Below are positions 7,893 through 16,630 of a stretch of DNA of 16,630 bases, piece by piece. Origin of the DNA: Polyrhizophydium stewartii. Its lineage: Eukaryota > Chytridiomycota > Chytridiomycetes > Rhizophydiales. The stretch lies in the NCBI GenBank assembly GCA_027604665.1, contig JADGIZ010000297.1, forward strand, positions 1 through 16,630, read 5' to 3'. The notes beneath the pieces were generated by a model, which had not been told where the DNA came from, searched no databases, and saw only the letters and a program-made list of their open reading frames with translations. The position numbers and the translations under genes were made by a program. Each line of letters starts with the position of its first letter. The first letter of the stretch is position 1.

Positions 7893-10800
7893 TCACATCC
7901 ACAGGGTCGAGATCGAGTCCTGCATCGAGCGCTGCTGCGGCGCGAGCCCGTTGCCGCGGCTGCTCGCCGCCGACCGAGAGCCGGGCGACGCAGACACGCT
8001 CGAGTGCACGTGCGCCAGCCGCTGTCCGCGCGTGCCGACGAGCGTCGTATCGTTGGCCAGGCGGCTGCTGTCGCTCAGCAGATCGCGGCGCATCGACGGG
8101 CTGCGTGCTCCGACGGCGTCATCGTCGTCGTCTCCGTCGCCGCTGTCGTCACCTTCATCGTCGTCGCCCGCGCGGCTGCCGAGGCCATCGCGGATGCGTC
8201 CAACAAGCCATGATGGCCGCCGGCGGCTCACCACATCGTCGTCGTCCTCGTCGTCCTCGCCATCGTCGTCATGTCCGCCACGGCCAACCTGGCCATCGTC
8301 TTCGTCGTCGAGATCCGGTTCGTCGTCCTCGTCGTCGTGGCCATCGTCGGCGCCATCGACGCCCTCGCCGCGGTCCGACTCGCCGTCGCTCGTGCCTCGG
8401 ATCATGTCTGTCCCCGGCGTGCTGCGGCCATTGTCTCGGCCATCATCGCGCGAGTCATCGGCCGCAAAGAAGCGCCGCAAGCTGGCTTCGGCCGCGGCTC
8501 GATCGCGCTCGAGCTGGCCCAGATGCCGCAGCAGACCAGGACCCCGCGGCGCGCCGCTCAAAGTCCCCCATTCCGCGAGGCCCAACTCGTCCGATGTGTC
8601 CGCGTCGGCATGCGACTGCCTCCTCCTGTCGGTCTGGCCCAACCCGCCGCTTCCGAGCACTCGCTGAGCGCCACGCATCTGCCGCATGCGGTTGAGAGGC
8701 GACAGCGTGCGCATCAGCCACGCATCAAGCTCTGCGTCGCCAATCGAGACGTTGAGCAGGTCGATCGACTGGTCCGCGTCAATCGACATGCTTGTGCTGC
8801 CTGTCATCCATGCATCAACCCGCGCGGCGTCAATGTCGCCATTACCGCCACTGCCGCCAGCACCGCCAACGTCGCGGTAGCTCGCGACAAGGATGCTGTC
8901 ATCGTCATCCGCGGCGCTGTGCTGGCCAGCCAAGTCATCGTCGTCGGCGTCATCGTCGTCAACAAGCGTGCCTGAGATGGGGCGGGCTCCGCTTGCGCCG
9001 CGACGCAACAGATCGTGGCGAGCGTCGGAGAGGTCAAGCTCGTCGTCAAACCCGCTGGCGTCCATGTCGTTGTTCTCATCGTTGTCCTCTTCGTCGTCGT
9101 CGTCGCAATCACCGTAACGCCGGCTGGAGCGGAGAAGCGACGATACACGATCGCTTAACGACCGGTCAGGCTGCCACGGCCGCGTGGTGGCCGAGGCGGA
9201 TCCGGCCTGCGTCGTCCGCGGCGAGACCGCCGCAGATCCTGGCGATGCAGACGTAACATTCTGGCGAGCAGATCCCTTGGACTTAAGCCTAGGCATACTT
9301 GACAATGCGCCGAGCGCACTCGCAAAGCGCGCTGCACGATCATCGGTCCGCTCTCGCGCACTGCCCGCCGTGGTCCTTGTCAGATCGTCGGCCGATTCGC
9401 TCGAGGCGGCTGCTGCACGAGCATCCGCGTTTGACGTTGAAGACGATGCCGCCAGCAGCGCATACTGGCTGGCGCTGCCGCGCGTGGCGGCCGAGGGCAC
9501 ACCAGCGCGGAGCAGAGCGGCTGCAGCAGCAACCGCAGGCGGGTCGGCGGCCCGCGGTGCACCCTGCAGCTCCGAACCAAGCTCAGGCGTCGTGGCGGCA
9601 AGCTGTTCGTTGAGATCCGCCAGCCGCTGCTCCAGTCGTGCTCCCGCACTGCGGCGCGAAGAACCCTCGGATCGCGCCGCCGTCGCCGCAAGCGGTGACA
9701 ACGGCGGCATGGACAGCGAGAGCGTGCGACGATGCGGCTGCTGGCGCGCGGGCCGCGTTGGCGACGGCTGCGGCGAGGGATGGTGCACGCCCGACGCAGA
9801 TCCCGTTGCAGACGGTCCTGCACCGGACTCTCCACCCGACCCAGTGCCAGGATGCTTGCGCACAATCGACTCGAAGATTTCGACCTCGCGCGCGACAGTG
9901 TCCACAAAGCTCTGCATGCATGTCAGCTTCAGCGGCCGCGGCAACCATGGCATCGCACAAGACGCAGACTCACGCCGACACGCACCTCAAAGTCTGGCAT
10001 CTCCTGCTGGAACTTGTCGAAGCTGGACAGATATTCCTCGGACCGCGCAATCGCCTGCGAGCCCTGGGCATCGGCTCGCAAGGAGGCGACCGCCGCCGTC
10101 GCGCTCGACACCGCCGCGTCAAGGACATTGGCGTTGGTTTCGGTGCGTGAGCCCGCGCCAGCATTTTGACTGCTGCTGCGCGGCCGTGGGAGTATCTGCT
10201 GACGGCCCACGGCGCGGGCAACGTCAGCCAAGTCGATCGAGTCGAACGTCGAGTCGAACGTCGAGTCCACCAGAGCGGGCTGCTCGTTCATGATCGACTC
10301 GACGATCGTCTCCTCGCGGCCGCCGGTGCTGCTGGAACGCTGCCGCGGCGCGCGGCCAGGTGTGCCGCTTGCAGATGCCGCACCAGGCACTGCAACTGAC
10401 GATAGTTGGCTGGCGGGCGGGGTGGCGTTGGGAGACCGCATTTGGTTGCCGGATCCAGCTTGCACAGGTGTCCGCGGCCGCTCCTCGGGTAAATCCGACG
10501 CCTGCCGCTGCTCGCCGGTGCCGGCAGACGCCGATGAAGGCCCTGCAGTCGCAGCCAGAGCACCAATCTGCTCTGCTGCGGCTGCCGCGGCCGGCGATGC
10601 AGGGACGCCGGCGCGGGCGGTCGACTTGCCTGACGGCGTTGCCGAGCCCTTTTGCGTCTTGAGTTTGACGTCAGCGGAGTCTTTCTTGAGCTGCGAGATG
10701 TGGCTATCAGAGGAGCATCAGCAAGCAGGATCCGCGCTGATGCGGCCGGCCCGGCATCACGACCCACTAAGACAAGTCGCGGCAGCGTTGCGCATACGTC

Positions 10801-12916
10801 GGCGCGCGCACATAGTAAACGAGTTCAACGGCATCCTCAACAGGATCGTAGAAGCCATCTTGCTCGAGCAGGTCGAGACTGTAGAAGCGGTTGTATCCCC
10901 AGCACTCGCCGACGGCAAACTCGGACGTGAACTCGCGCGAGATGTGCCGCTGGCGCATCGGCCCGGACCCGGACAGATTCACCTGCACGAGCATCGAAAT
11001 ACGAGGGTTAATAAGCACCGAGGCGGGTCACGGATGATGCAGCCGCGCACGCACCAGCTCGACTCGGTACTGGTACTTGGAGGCCACGGGCGTGCCCGAG
11101 ACCAGCTCGACAAAGACCGACATGCACTCGTGCCGGCACGCGCCGTTGCCCGAGCAGTAGACCTTGAGGCGCCACGTCAGGCCCGATGCCCAGATGGGCT
11201 CCGAGTACACAGGCGTCGAGAGCTGCTGCAGGGCCTTGAAGCCGCGGATGCGGAACGTGCCGCGGTCGTAGTTGGGCACAATGTCGCTCTCAAAGTCGGG
11301 AGTTGGCAGCGGCACCTTGAAGTCCTCGACGCTCTTGGGCTTGAGCTGCAGCGCATCAGTCAGATGCTGTGCCACAAGGAGCATCTCGAGCAGACAGGAC
11401 AGCGCACCTTGTCCACGAGGTCAATGATCTCGTCCGAGCTGGCAATCACATCAGTCTGCCAGGCACTCGACAGCTGGCTCTCAAGCGTCTCAAGCGTGCG
11501 TTTCAACATGTCGAATTCGCTGGAGACAAGCTGCTTGCACTCTTATCGACGCACGGATGTCAGCCGCACGGCGTGGTGCAGAGCGTTACTGCCGCTGCGA
11601 GAGACGCACCAGAAAGCACCGAGAGCTTGATTGCCTCTTGCCGCTCAATGTGCTCGACAGCCTCGTGCCAGATGGTTTTGTATCCCTCGAGCATCTGGCG
11701 ATCAGACATTTGTGAGAAGACCCTTCGGCATCATAGGCAATACTGCGCATTGCGGGCAGCGTCGGACTCACGCTCAGCTTGGTGGATGCGATGGCCGCCG
11801 TCTGCTCGTTGAGCGCAGCAAGCAGACCCGAGTAATCGTTGAACAGTGCATACAGCTTCTTGGCGCGCTCGTCGATGCGAGCGCGGTGCTGCTTGTAGAC
11901 GGCATGCAAGTGCTCGATCGAGTGCTCCTTGTGCTGCTCGCGTTGTGGCGCCGAGGGCGAGCCGTCAGCGGATGGCGCAACGCCGCGGATGGGAGCCGCA
12001 GCGCACGTACCTTGGTCTCGATGACGGCGCAGTCGGAACACAGACCCTCGTTGCACGTATGGCAGTAGTAGTACATTGGTGCAGCGTGAGACGGACACAC
12101 ATCTTGAGTCGAGCTCGGCGACGCAAAGACAAGCGAGTGCAGTTGCTTTGCGGGCGGGTCGGCGTCAGCGCCGCGCTCGATGTCGCCTCGGGGTGGGGGG
12201 GACGGAGGGTGAAGGAAACGGCTTCTGCGATGTATCATGCTTCTGGACACTGCTGCGGCCTCACCGAAGCTAGATCGTCCATGAACCTGCAGTGAACCAG
12301 CTGCGATGCGAGCAGCGGCGCACGGCAGTGCGGACACTGGCTCTTCTCCTCGACCAGCCATTTCTGCGGCATCGGCAGAGGGCAGGGGGCACGAAGAAGC
12401 GTAGGTCAGCGTTCCGGACGTCGTGCGTTGCCAATCCCCGCAGCGGCCCGCCGGCTGGCCGTCTCTCTTGTGGAGGCGGCCGGCAGAGTCGCGCAATGTC
12501 CGATTCTCGAGGTCGCGGCGAGACCCCACCTTGACGCACGCCTCGCAGCCGACCTTGGAGCACCCGGGGCACATCACCGGCTTGCGCAGGCTCTCGAAGC
12601 AGATGAAGCACTTGAAGCTGCCGGTTGGGCAGGCGCAGCGGCGGCGGCGGCGGGTTGGCAGCAGCCGTGGGCGGCAGCGGGCGGCGGCACCAGACAACGA
12701 GAGACACGTTGTCAGCACGCTGCGATGAGGCCCGGATGTGGGTCCGACCGGGCGGGTCGGGGCCCCAGCAGCAGCGGCGGGGTCTCACAAATCCTCGAAC
12801 TGCGGCGGCAGCTTGGCTGGCGGCTTGCTGCGGCGCTTCGGGGCCAAAAAGGTCACGGCCTGCGCGGGCAGCCCGCTGGTTGTCGCGGCTGCCGACGACG
12901 CAGCCGACGACGACAT
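7893..12916 (-). CDS. TRIM37: TRIM37-like E3 ubiquitin ligase (RING, B-box, coiled coil, MATH, acidic tail)
   Basis: Exons: 12916-12789, 12617-12530, 12363-12265, 12145-12011, 11933-11772, 11694-11610, 11541-11408, 11345-11055, 10982-10774, 10703-9986 and 9911-7893 (stop TGA). They give about 1355 residues with phases consistent. The RING (~46-85) has CFIC, CPGC, CEAC and CPHC pairs; KWLVEEKSQCPHCRAPL closely resembles TRIM37. The B-box (~122-154) has C-x2-H, C-x2-C, C-x2-C and H-x2-H; the last pair (HKEH) is formed only by splicing 12011 to 11933. Helical, coiled-coil residues span ~151-277. The MATH domain (~295-443) has the TRIM37 signatures GLTWRLKVY, SKYQYRVELV, REFTSEFAVGECWGYNRF and VRAPT. 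The ~900-residue tail is Ser/Ala-rich with Asp/Glu tracts. Known role of the family: ubiquitin ligase acting at centrosomes, chromatin and peroxisomes in animals. Less sure: the first exon and start, and the donor GTCTTA at 10773. Confidence 0.87.
8114..8370 (-). repeat. Asp-codon trinucleotide-rich tract (GAC/GAT repeats)
   Basis: The + strand shows interrupted runs of GTC/ATC (cgtcgtcgt-like), read on the coding - strand as Asp codons in the TRIM37-like tail (DDDDDAVGA, DDDGEDDEDDDDVV, DDEDDEPDLDDEDDG). Similar tracts occur around 8893-8960 and 9065-9115. The mixed GAC/GAT codons suggest selection for acidic residues rather than a pure expanding microsatellite. Confidence 0.75.
10239..10267. 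repeat. Short 12-nt tandem repeat
   Basis: The unit gagtcgaacgtc occurs twice in tandem (10239-10250, 10251-10262) and is followed by a partial third copy. On the coding - strand it gives a DSTF-DSTF-DSID peptide repeat within exon 10 of the TRIM37-like gene. It is a likely replication-slippage site. Confidence 0.85.
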
Positions 12917-12935
12917 TGGCCGATCTTGCCGCAAA
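12917..12935. promoter_or_regulatory. 19-bp gap between divergent start codons
   Basis: The proposed TRIM37-like ATG (12916, leftward) and the NDUFAF7 ATG (12936, rightward) are separated by only 19 bp. If both starts are right, each 5' UTR and core promoter must lie within the other gene's first exon or intron. The NDUFAF7 start has A at -3. The TRIM37-like start has a weaker context, so that start is the one to doubt. Confidence 0.45.
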
Positions 12936-14880
12936 ATGCTGTCGGCGCTGGCTTGCAGAGGGCTCGCGGCGGCGACCCGCTCCGGCGCGGTCCTCGGAGC
13001 GGCCTCGCGCGCGGCCGCAGTGCGCATCGCGGCGGTCCAGAGCATGCGTGCCCCTGCGGCGCTCGCCGGGTGTCGCCGTGCACGCTTGCTCTCGACAGCG
13101 ACCGACCCCAGCAGCACGGCCGCTGCTGCCGCCAAGGAGACCGACGGTGGTGCGCCGGCGGCAGCCGAGACCGGCGCGCTTGCGGTGCACGAGAGCAAGG
13201 TTCCCGGCGTCGTCAAGGAGCCTCTCACGAACCTGTCGAGGCATCTCATCGACACGATCAAGGCGAGTTGCGGCGGCCGACTCATGCCGACAGTCGTGGC
13301 CGAGCCTGCTGACCCGCTGCCGCTGGGATGCACCGCTGGCATACGCCGTGCAGATCACTGGGCCGATGCCCGTTGCGCAGTTCATGCGCGCAGCCCTCAC
13401 GCACCCGCTCGGCGGATACTACATGAAGGGCGACGTCTTTGGCACCGAGGGCGACTTTATCACGTCGCCCGAGATCAGCCAGATGTTTGGCGAGGCAAGC
13501 TGGCCCGGGCCAACGTGCGGCCGCTGCTGCCTGCGCTGACGTGCATGCAACGAATGCAGATCATGGCCGTCTGGTTTGTGCACTTTTGGCAGACAAAAGG
13601 GATGCCGAGCGAGTTCCAGCTTGTCGAGCTCGGGCCCGGCCGTGGCACGCTGATGCACGATATGCTGCGCACGCTGGCGCAGCTCAAGGGCGTCTGCGAG
13701 CGCATCGTCGGAGTGCACATGGTTGAGGCGTCGCCGGAACTGCGTGCAAAGCAGGCCGCCAGACTTGCACCCGGTGTCGAGATTGTCGACGACTCGGTCA
13801 CAACAGCCGAGGGCATCCGGGTCACCTGGCACGACTCGCTCGAGTCGGTGCCGCACAAGTACACGTTCCTCATGGCGCACGAGTTCTTTGACGCCATGCC
13901 TGTTTACAAATTCGAGGCAAGTCCGCATGCAGGCTGGCTTGGAATGTCGCGCGGAGGTGTTATCAGCGGCATCGCACGAGCCTGACGCCGCGAGCACAGC
14001 GCACGGAGCAAGGCTGGCGCGAGCTCGTCGTTGACCTTGATGAGGATCCAGGCTCACCGCGGCACTTCCGCTTTGTGCTGGCGCCGACAGCGACCAAGGC
14101 ATCTGTGTCGCTGCTGAAAGGATCGCTGGACAGGCTGTCGCATGTCCAGATTGGCGAGCGCGTCGAGATTGCGCCGGACGTGGACCTGTTCTCGTCGCAG
14201 ATTGCGTCGCGCATCCAGGCCGACGGCGGCGCAGCGCTGCTGATCGACTATGGCCGCAACCACGTCGTGGACGACAGCCTGCGGGTGCGTCGTACTATCA
14301 CTTGGCCAGAGATCCGGCGCGCGCACGGATGGCGGCGTGGAGTGAGATCCTGACTGCCGTGCGGTTGCAGGGCATCCGCCAGCATCAGTTTGTGCACCCG
14401 CTGACGTCGCCGGGCGAGTGCGACTTGAGCGCGGACGTGGACTTTTCGGCCATTGCGCACGCTGTGCGCGGCATCGGTGGGCTGCAACGCCGTCTGTGCG
14501 CATTGAGAGTGTGTATCTGGGCTGACTGTTGGCGGCCCGGCTCGCCCTTTCCTGCTTCGCGGGCGACTGCGGCATGCGGCGGTGGCGCATGGGCGTTGGG
14601 CGACAACGCGACAGCGCACGCACACGGCCCTGTGCCGCAGGGGCTGTTCCTCGAGCGCATGGGCATCGGCGCGCGCGTCGTGGCGCTGCTCAAGGTCGCA
14701 GGCAGCACCAAGGAGCGCAAGGCCATCGTGGCCGAGTTCGAGCGGCTCGTGGACCCCAATGCCATGGGCGAGGCATACAAGATCCAGGCCATCACGGGCG
14801 ACGGCGAGACGCCGTATGGGCTCGAGCCGATGGAGGCGGATGCGCGGGGCGCAGGCGGAGGCGCGACCGAGGCGCAGTGA
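12936..14880 (+). CDS. NDUFAF7: Mitochondrial NDUFAF7/MidA protein arginine methyltransferase (complex I assembly)
   Basis: Six exons: 12936-13262, 13354-13494, 13560-13916, 14000-14284, 14371-14476 and 14615-14880, giving 493 residues. Known role: NDUFAF7 symmetrically dimethylates an arginine of the NDUFS2 subunit in the mitochondrial matrix during complex I assembly, using S-adenosylmethionine. Residues 1-57 are an Ala/Arg-rich, acid-poor targeting sequence ending RRARLLSTA. Diagnostic blocks in order: ITGPMPVAQFM, GYYMKGDVFGTEGDFITSP, EISQMFGE, LVELGPGRGTL (S-adenosylmethionine loop, ~178-187), HEFFDAMPVYKFE, QGWRELVVD, LLIDYGRN, DLSADVDFS and GPVPQGLFLERMGI. Each join aligns without gaps to the human protein as I recall it, which fixes the boundaries. 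The first three introns use GC donors. The fifth (14477-14614) is 138 nt, the others 65-91. It implies a mitochondrion with complex I. Confidence 0.93.
13263..13353 (+). other. GC-AG intron 1 of NDUFAF7 homologue (91 nt)
   Basis: The donor is AAG|GCGAGT, a CTGAC branch-like element lies about 43 nt before the end, and the acceptor is GTGCAG|ATC. It is phase 0 and joins LIDTIK to ITGPMPV, matching the family block with no gap. No GT donor nearby gives this join. Confidence 0.8.
13495..13559 (+). other. GC-AG intron 2 of NDUFAF7 homologue (65 nt)
   Basis: The donor is GAG|GCAAGC, the branch GCGCTGACG, the acceptor ATGCAG|ATC. It is phase 0 and joins ISQMFGE to IMAVWFV. Unspliced, the frame reaches a stop at TGA within the intron (about 13537). 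Confidence 0.85.
13917..13999 (+). other. GC-AG intron 3 of NDUFAF7 homologue (83 nt)
   Basis: The donor is GAG|GCAAGT, the usual GC-donor consensus. The branch is GCCTGACG and the acceptor GCACAG|CGC. It is phase 0 and joins VYKFE to RTEQGWREL. The intron contains an in-frame stop (TGA at about 13983), so splicing is required. Confidence 0.88.
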
Positions 14881-15398
14881 CAGGCATCCGGGGCCGACAA
14901 CGCGAGGCTGTATTGAGAGGTGCTTGGGGCGATGAGGCCGCCGGACGGACAGAGGAAAGGCACAAGGAGACATTGCCCCGCGCAGGGGGACGAGATGCAG
15001 AAAGAGCTGGCGCGCCGAGCGCCAGGGCCGAATGCGGTTGGGAGGGAGAGGCGGCTGGGGTCGGTCGCGGCCAAAGCCGGTGGGCAGGGCGGACAGGCGG
15101 GCGTGAATGAATGGATTTGTCTTTGTTGGATGGTGAGCGGACGCTGGGGGAGGGAGGTGGGGGACTGGCTTTGCTGTGGCGGCCAGAAAGGAACAGGTGG
15201 AGCCGAGCGAAGAGAGGGCGAGGCAAAGGAGTGGCGGCGGCGGCGGCGGAAGCTGGGTCATGCATCGAGGAGAGCCACTCGACGGCCGTGTGGCAGCTTA
15301 CGTCAGGCGCACCGACGTCGCAGGGCGGAGTGGCGGCGGGCTGCAGAGCGACGCAGGCGAGGCGAGTGCGCAACGGGCACGCCAGAGGCGCGGGCCGC
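14881..15398. other. Convergent intergenic region, no gene recognised
   Basis: These 518 bp separate the 3' ends of the NDUFAF7 and septin genes. Purine-rich, G-rich + strand sequence (gaggcaaaggagtggcgg-like runs) dominates. Open frames cross it on both strands, but they are low-complexity and match no family I know. There is no AATAAA, tRNA or clear hairpin. It probably holds two 3' UTRs. Confidence 0.5.
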
Positions 15399-16625
15399 TC
15401 ACTCTTCGCGCATGGTGACGTAGGACGCCCGGTTCTTTGACGCCGAGAGGCGGGCGGCCGGGCCGCGGCTCTGCGAGTCGATGAGGCGCTCAGTGCGCCA
15501 CTGCTCGTACAGCGCGGCCCTCGTCTTGTGCTTGAGGTCGTCGAGATGCGAGCCAAAGAGGGCGTTCTTGAGCTCGATGAAGTCGCAGTGGTCCGGGTTC
15601 TCGACGTCGACGACGCCCCAGGTGTACTCGCGGCCGAGGATCTTCTTGCCGTTGACGACGAGGCCCGTGAAGGGCAGGGCGTCCGGGTCGTCGTCGGTGA
15701 CCTCGGAGTTGACGAGGCGGAAGGGCACGAGCGCGGCCAGGTTGACGGGCGGCTCCTCGTCTCCCTCGTCGTCTGCGTCTGCGTCGGCGTCGTCGTCGGG
15801 GAACGAGTAGACGGGGATGGCGTGGTCGTGCAGGTTGGCGGCAACGAGGGCGCGGACCGAGCGCAGCTGGCGCACGGTGAGCAGGTCCGACTTTGCGAGC
15901 ACGGGGACGACGTTGACGCGGGTGCACAGCTTGGCAAGGACGAGGCGGTCGACGAGGCTGAGGCCGCCGGCGGCGATGATGACGTCCGGGTTGAGCATGT
16001 AGACGCAGGCGTGGGTCATGAAGTCTGGCGAGCGCGGGTTGCGGCGGACCTTGGACTCCTCGGCGAGCGTGGCTTCGAACTGCGACTCGATGTAGCGCAG
16101 CAGCGGCGCGAGATACTGGGCGGCGGCGTGCTGCGCGGCGGCCTCGGCGGCGGGCGAGTCGGGCGACGCAAAGAGGGCCAGCGGCACCTCGAGGCCGGGC
16201 GAGTCGATGAGGTTGAGCAGCAGGCGCTCGCGCGGGTCGTAGGGGCTGTCGCACTCGATGGCGGCCAGCGAGGGCGTGGGCACGGCGCAGCGGCCGGGCG
16301 GCAGCGGCTTCTCGGCGACGCCGGGCTCGCCGCCGTGCTGCACGAGCGCGAGCAGCTGCAGGTCGAGCAGCGAGCCCGCGGGAGGCGCCGTGACGGAGCG
16401 CACGGAGCCGCGGTCGAGCGAGTCGGTTGCACCGGGCGCGGCGCCGGGCGAGGCGGGCGCGGCGGGCGCGGGCGGCTGCGGGAAGTGCAGCTTGCGCACC
16501 TCGAGCGTCTCAAAGAGCGTGGCCACAAACGACGACTTGCCGCTGCGGGCGTGGCCGGCAACGAGCAGGTTGAACGTGTGCGTGTTGTGCTTCCTGCTGC
16601 GGACGACGGTGCGTGCGGGCAGCAT
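15399..16625 (-). CDS. Divergent septin-type GTPase
   Basis: A single visible exon of 408 residues, from the ATG at 16625 to the TGA at 15399. The window ends 5 bp upstream, so an upstream exon is possible. Septins are GTP-binding proteins that polymerise into cortical filaments and rings. Visible motifs: HTFNLLVAG leading into the P-loop GHARSGKS (24-31), switch II DSPGL (141-145, in place of DTPG), HACVYMLNP, G4 AKSD (244-247), and the septin unique element (about 331-370: GREYTWGVVDVEN, DHCDFIELKNALFG). Unusual points: a Pro/Ala-rich insert (~50-85) between G1 and switch II, an Asp/Ala acidic insert (~277-291) after the G4 region, a short N-terminus with only a small basic cluster (RSRK), and no C-terminal coiled coil. 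These suggest a divergent lineage rather than a core Cdc3/10/11/12-type subunit. Confidence 0.85.
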   Translation of the reverse strand: MLPARTVVRSRKHNTHTFNLLVAGHARSGKSSFVATLFETLEVRKLHFPQPPAPAAPASPGAAPGATDSLDRGSVRSVTAPPAGSLLDLQLLALVQHGGEPGVAEKPLPPGRCAVPTPSLAAIECDSPYDPRERLLLNLIDSPGLEVPLALFASPDSPAAEAAAQHAAAQYLAPLLRYIESQFEATLAEESKVRRNPRSPDFMTHACVYMLNPDVIIAAGGLSLVDRLVLAKLCTRVNVVPVLAKSDLLTVRQLRSVRALVAANLHDHAIPVYSFPDDDADADADDEGDEEPPVNLAALVPFRLVNSEVTDDDPDALPFTGLVVNGKKILGREYTWGVVDVENPDHCDFIELKNALFGSHLDDLKHKTRAALYEQWRTERLIDSQSRGPAARLSASKNRASYVTMREE

Positions 16626-16630
16626 GGCGG

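Noticed and set aside
8114..9115. GTC/ATC runs as an expanding microsatellite or mobile-element remnant
   Set aside because: The runs are interrupted, keep the coding frame and mix GAC and GAT codons, as expected for selected acidic tracts. There are no flanking repeats or target-site duplications.
9912..9953. ATG at 9953 as the start of a separate acidic protein gene
   Set aside because: It lies inside an intron (GTGCGT at 9985 to GCAG at 9912) whose removal joins MPDFE to SFVDTVAREVEIFES in phase 0 with the MATH-containing exons.
7813..10293. Long + strand open frames rich in Ser, Arg and Pro opposite the TRIM37-like tail
   Set aside because: They mirror Asp/Ser codon repeats of the - strand gene and have no domain. 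The - strand frame continues across a phased intron into a clear MATH domain.
12270..13400. 376-codon - strand open frame crossing the TRIM37 5' end and NDUFAF7 exon 1
   Set aside because: It is out of frame with the RING domain and antisense to the mitochondrial targeting sequence. It has no motif of its own.
14881..15398. Possible small gene between NDUFAF7 and septin
   Set aside because: The open frames are Gly/Arg-rich with no family match, no splice structure and no convincing start context. The region fits two convergent 3' UTRs.
14248..15937. - strand open frames over the NDUFAF7 3' end, the intergenic region and the septin 3' end
   Set aside because: The compositions are Ser/Pro/Arg shadow-like and overlap conserved + strand NDUFAF7 and - strand septin frames.

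Overview
This is a very GC-rich, gene-dense eukaryotic nuclear segment with seven protein-coding genes and no RNA genes, transposons or CRISPR. The genes carry short spliceosomal introns, mostly 61-90 nt, with donors such as GTGCGT, GTGAGT or GTAAGC, a repeated CTGAC-type branch site and an AG acceptor. The gene set is a septin, a fungal-type Sel1-repeat protein, a fungal helix-hairpin-helix orphan family, plant-type leucine-rich repeats (LRRs) attached to a kinase fold, and a TRIM37 homologue. Together they suggest an early-diverging zoosporic (chytrid-like) fungus. That is an inference; no rRNA or other marker gene is present to confirm it.

Layout. 1-1431 (+): 3' part of a secreted, probably GPI-anchored HExxH metallopeptidase. 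1556-2538 (-): two-exon helix-hairpin-helix protein of unknown function. 2670-3638 (+): Sel1-repeat protein, divergent from the previous gene across 131 bp. 3939-7791 (+): about 16-exon gene for a helical N-terminus, a degenerate kinase domain and a C-terminal LRR array in which every repeat has its own 72-nt exon. 7893-12916 (-): 11-exon TRIM37-type E3 ubiquitin ligase (RING, B-box, coiled coil, MATH, long acidic tail). 12936-14880 (+): 6-exon mitochondrial NDUFAF7/MidA arginine methyltransferase with three GC-AG introns; its start codon lies 19 bp from the TRIM37 start. 15399-16625 (-): divergent septin-type GTPase.

The genes alternate in strand (convergent or divergent pairs) and show no operon-like functional link. 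Two possible themes are inferences only. TRIM37 and septins are both cytoskeletal or centrosome-related in other organisms. The LRR-pseudokinase has the layout of a cytosolic sensor and is the best candidate here for an uncharacterised system.

All exon boundaries were worked out by hand from splice signals, reading-frame phase and recalled family alignments. They are most secure where the join rebuilds a family motif exactly: the LRR exons, NDUFAF7, and the TRIM37 RING, B-box and MATH domains. They are least secure at the 5' end of the TRIM37 gene, the TRIM37 donor at 10773, and the last LRR intron.
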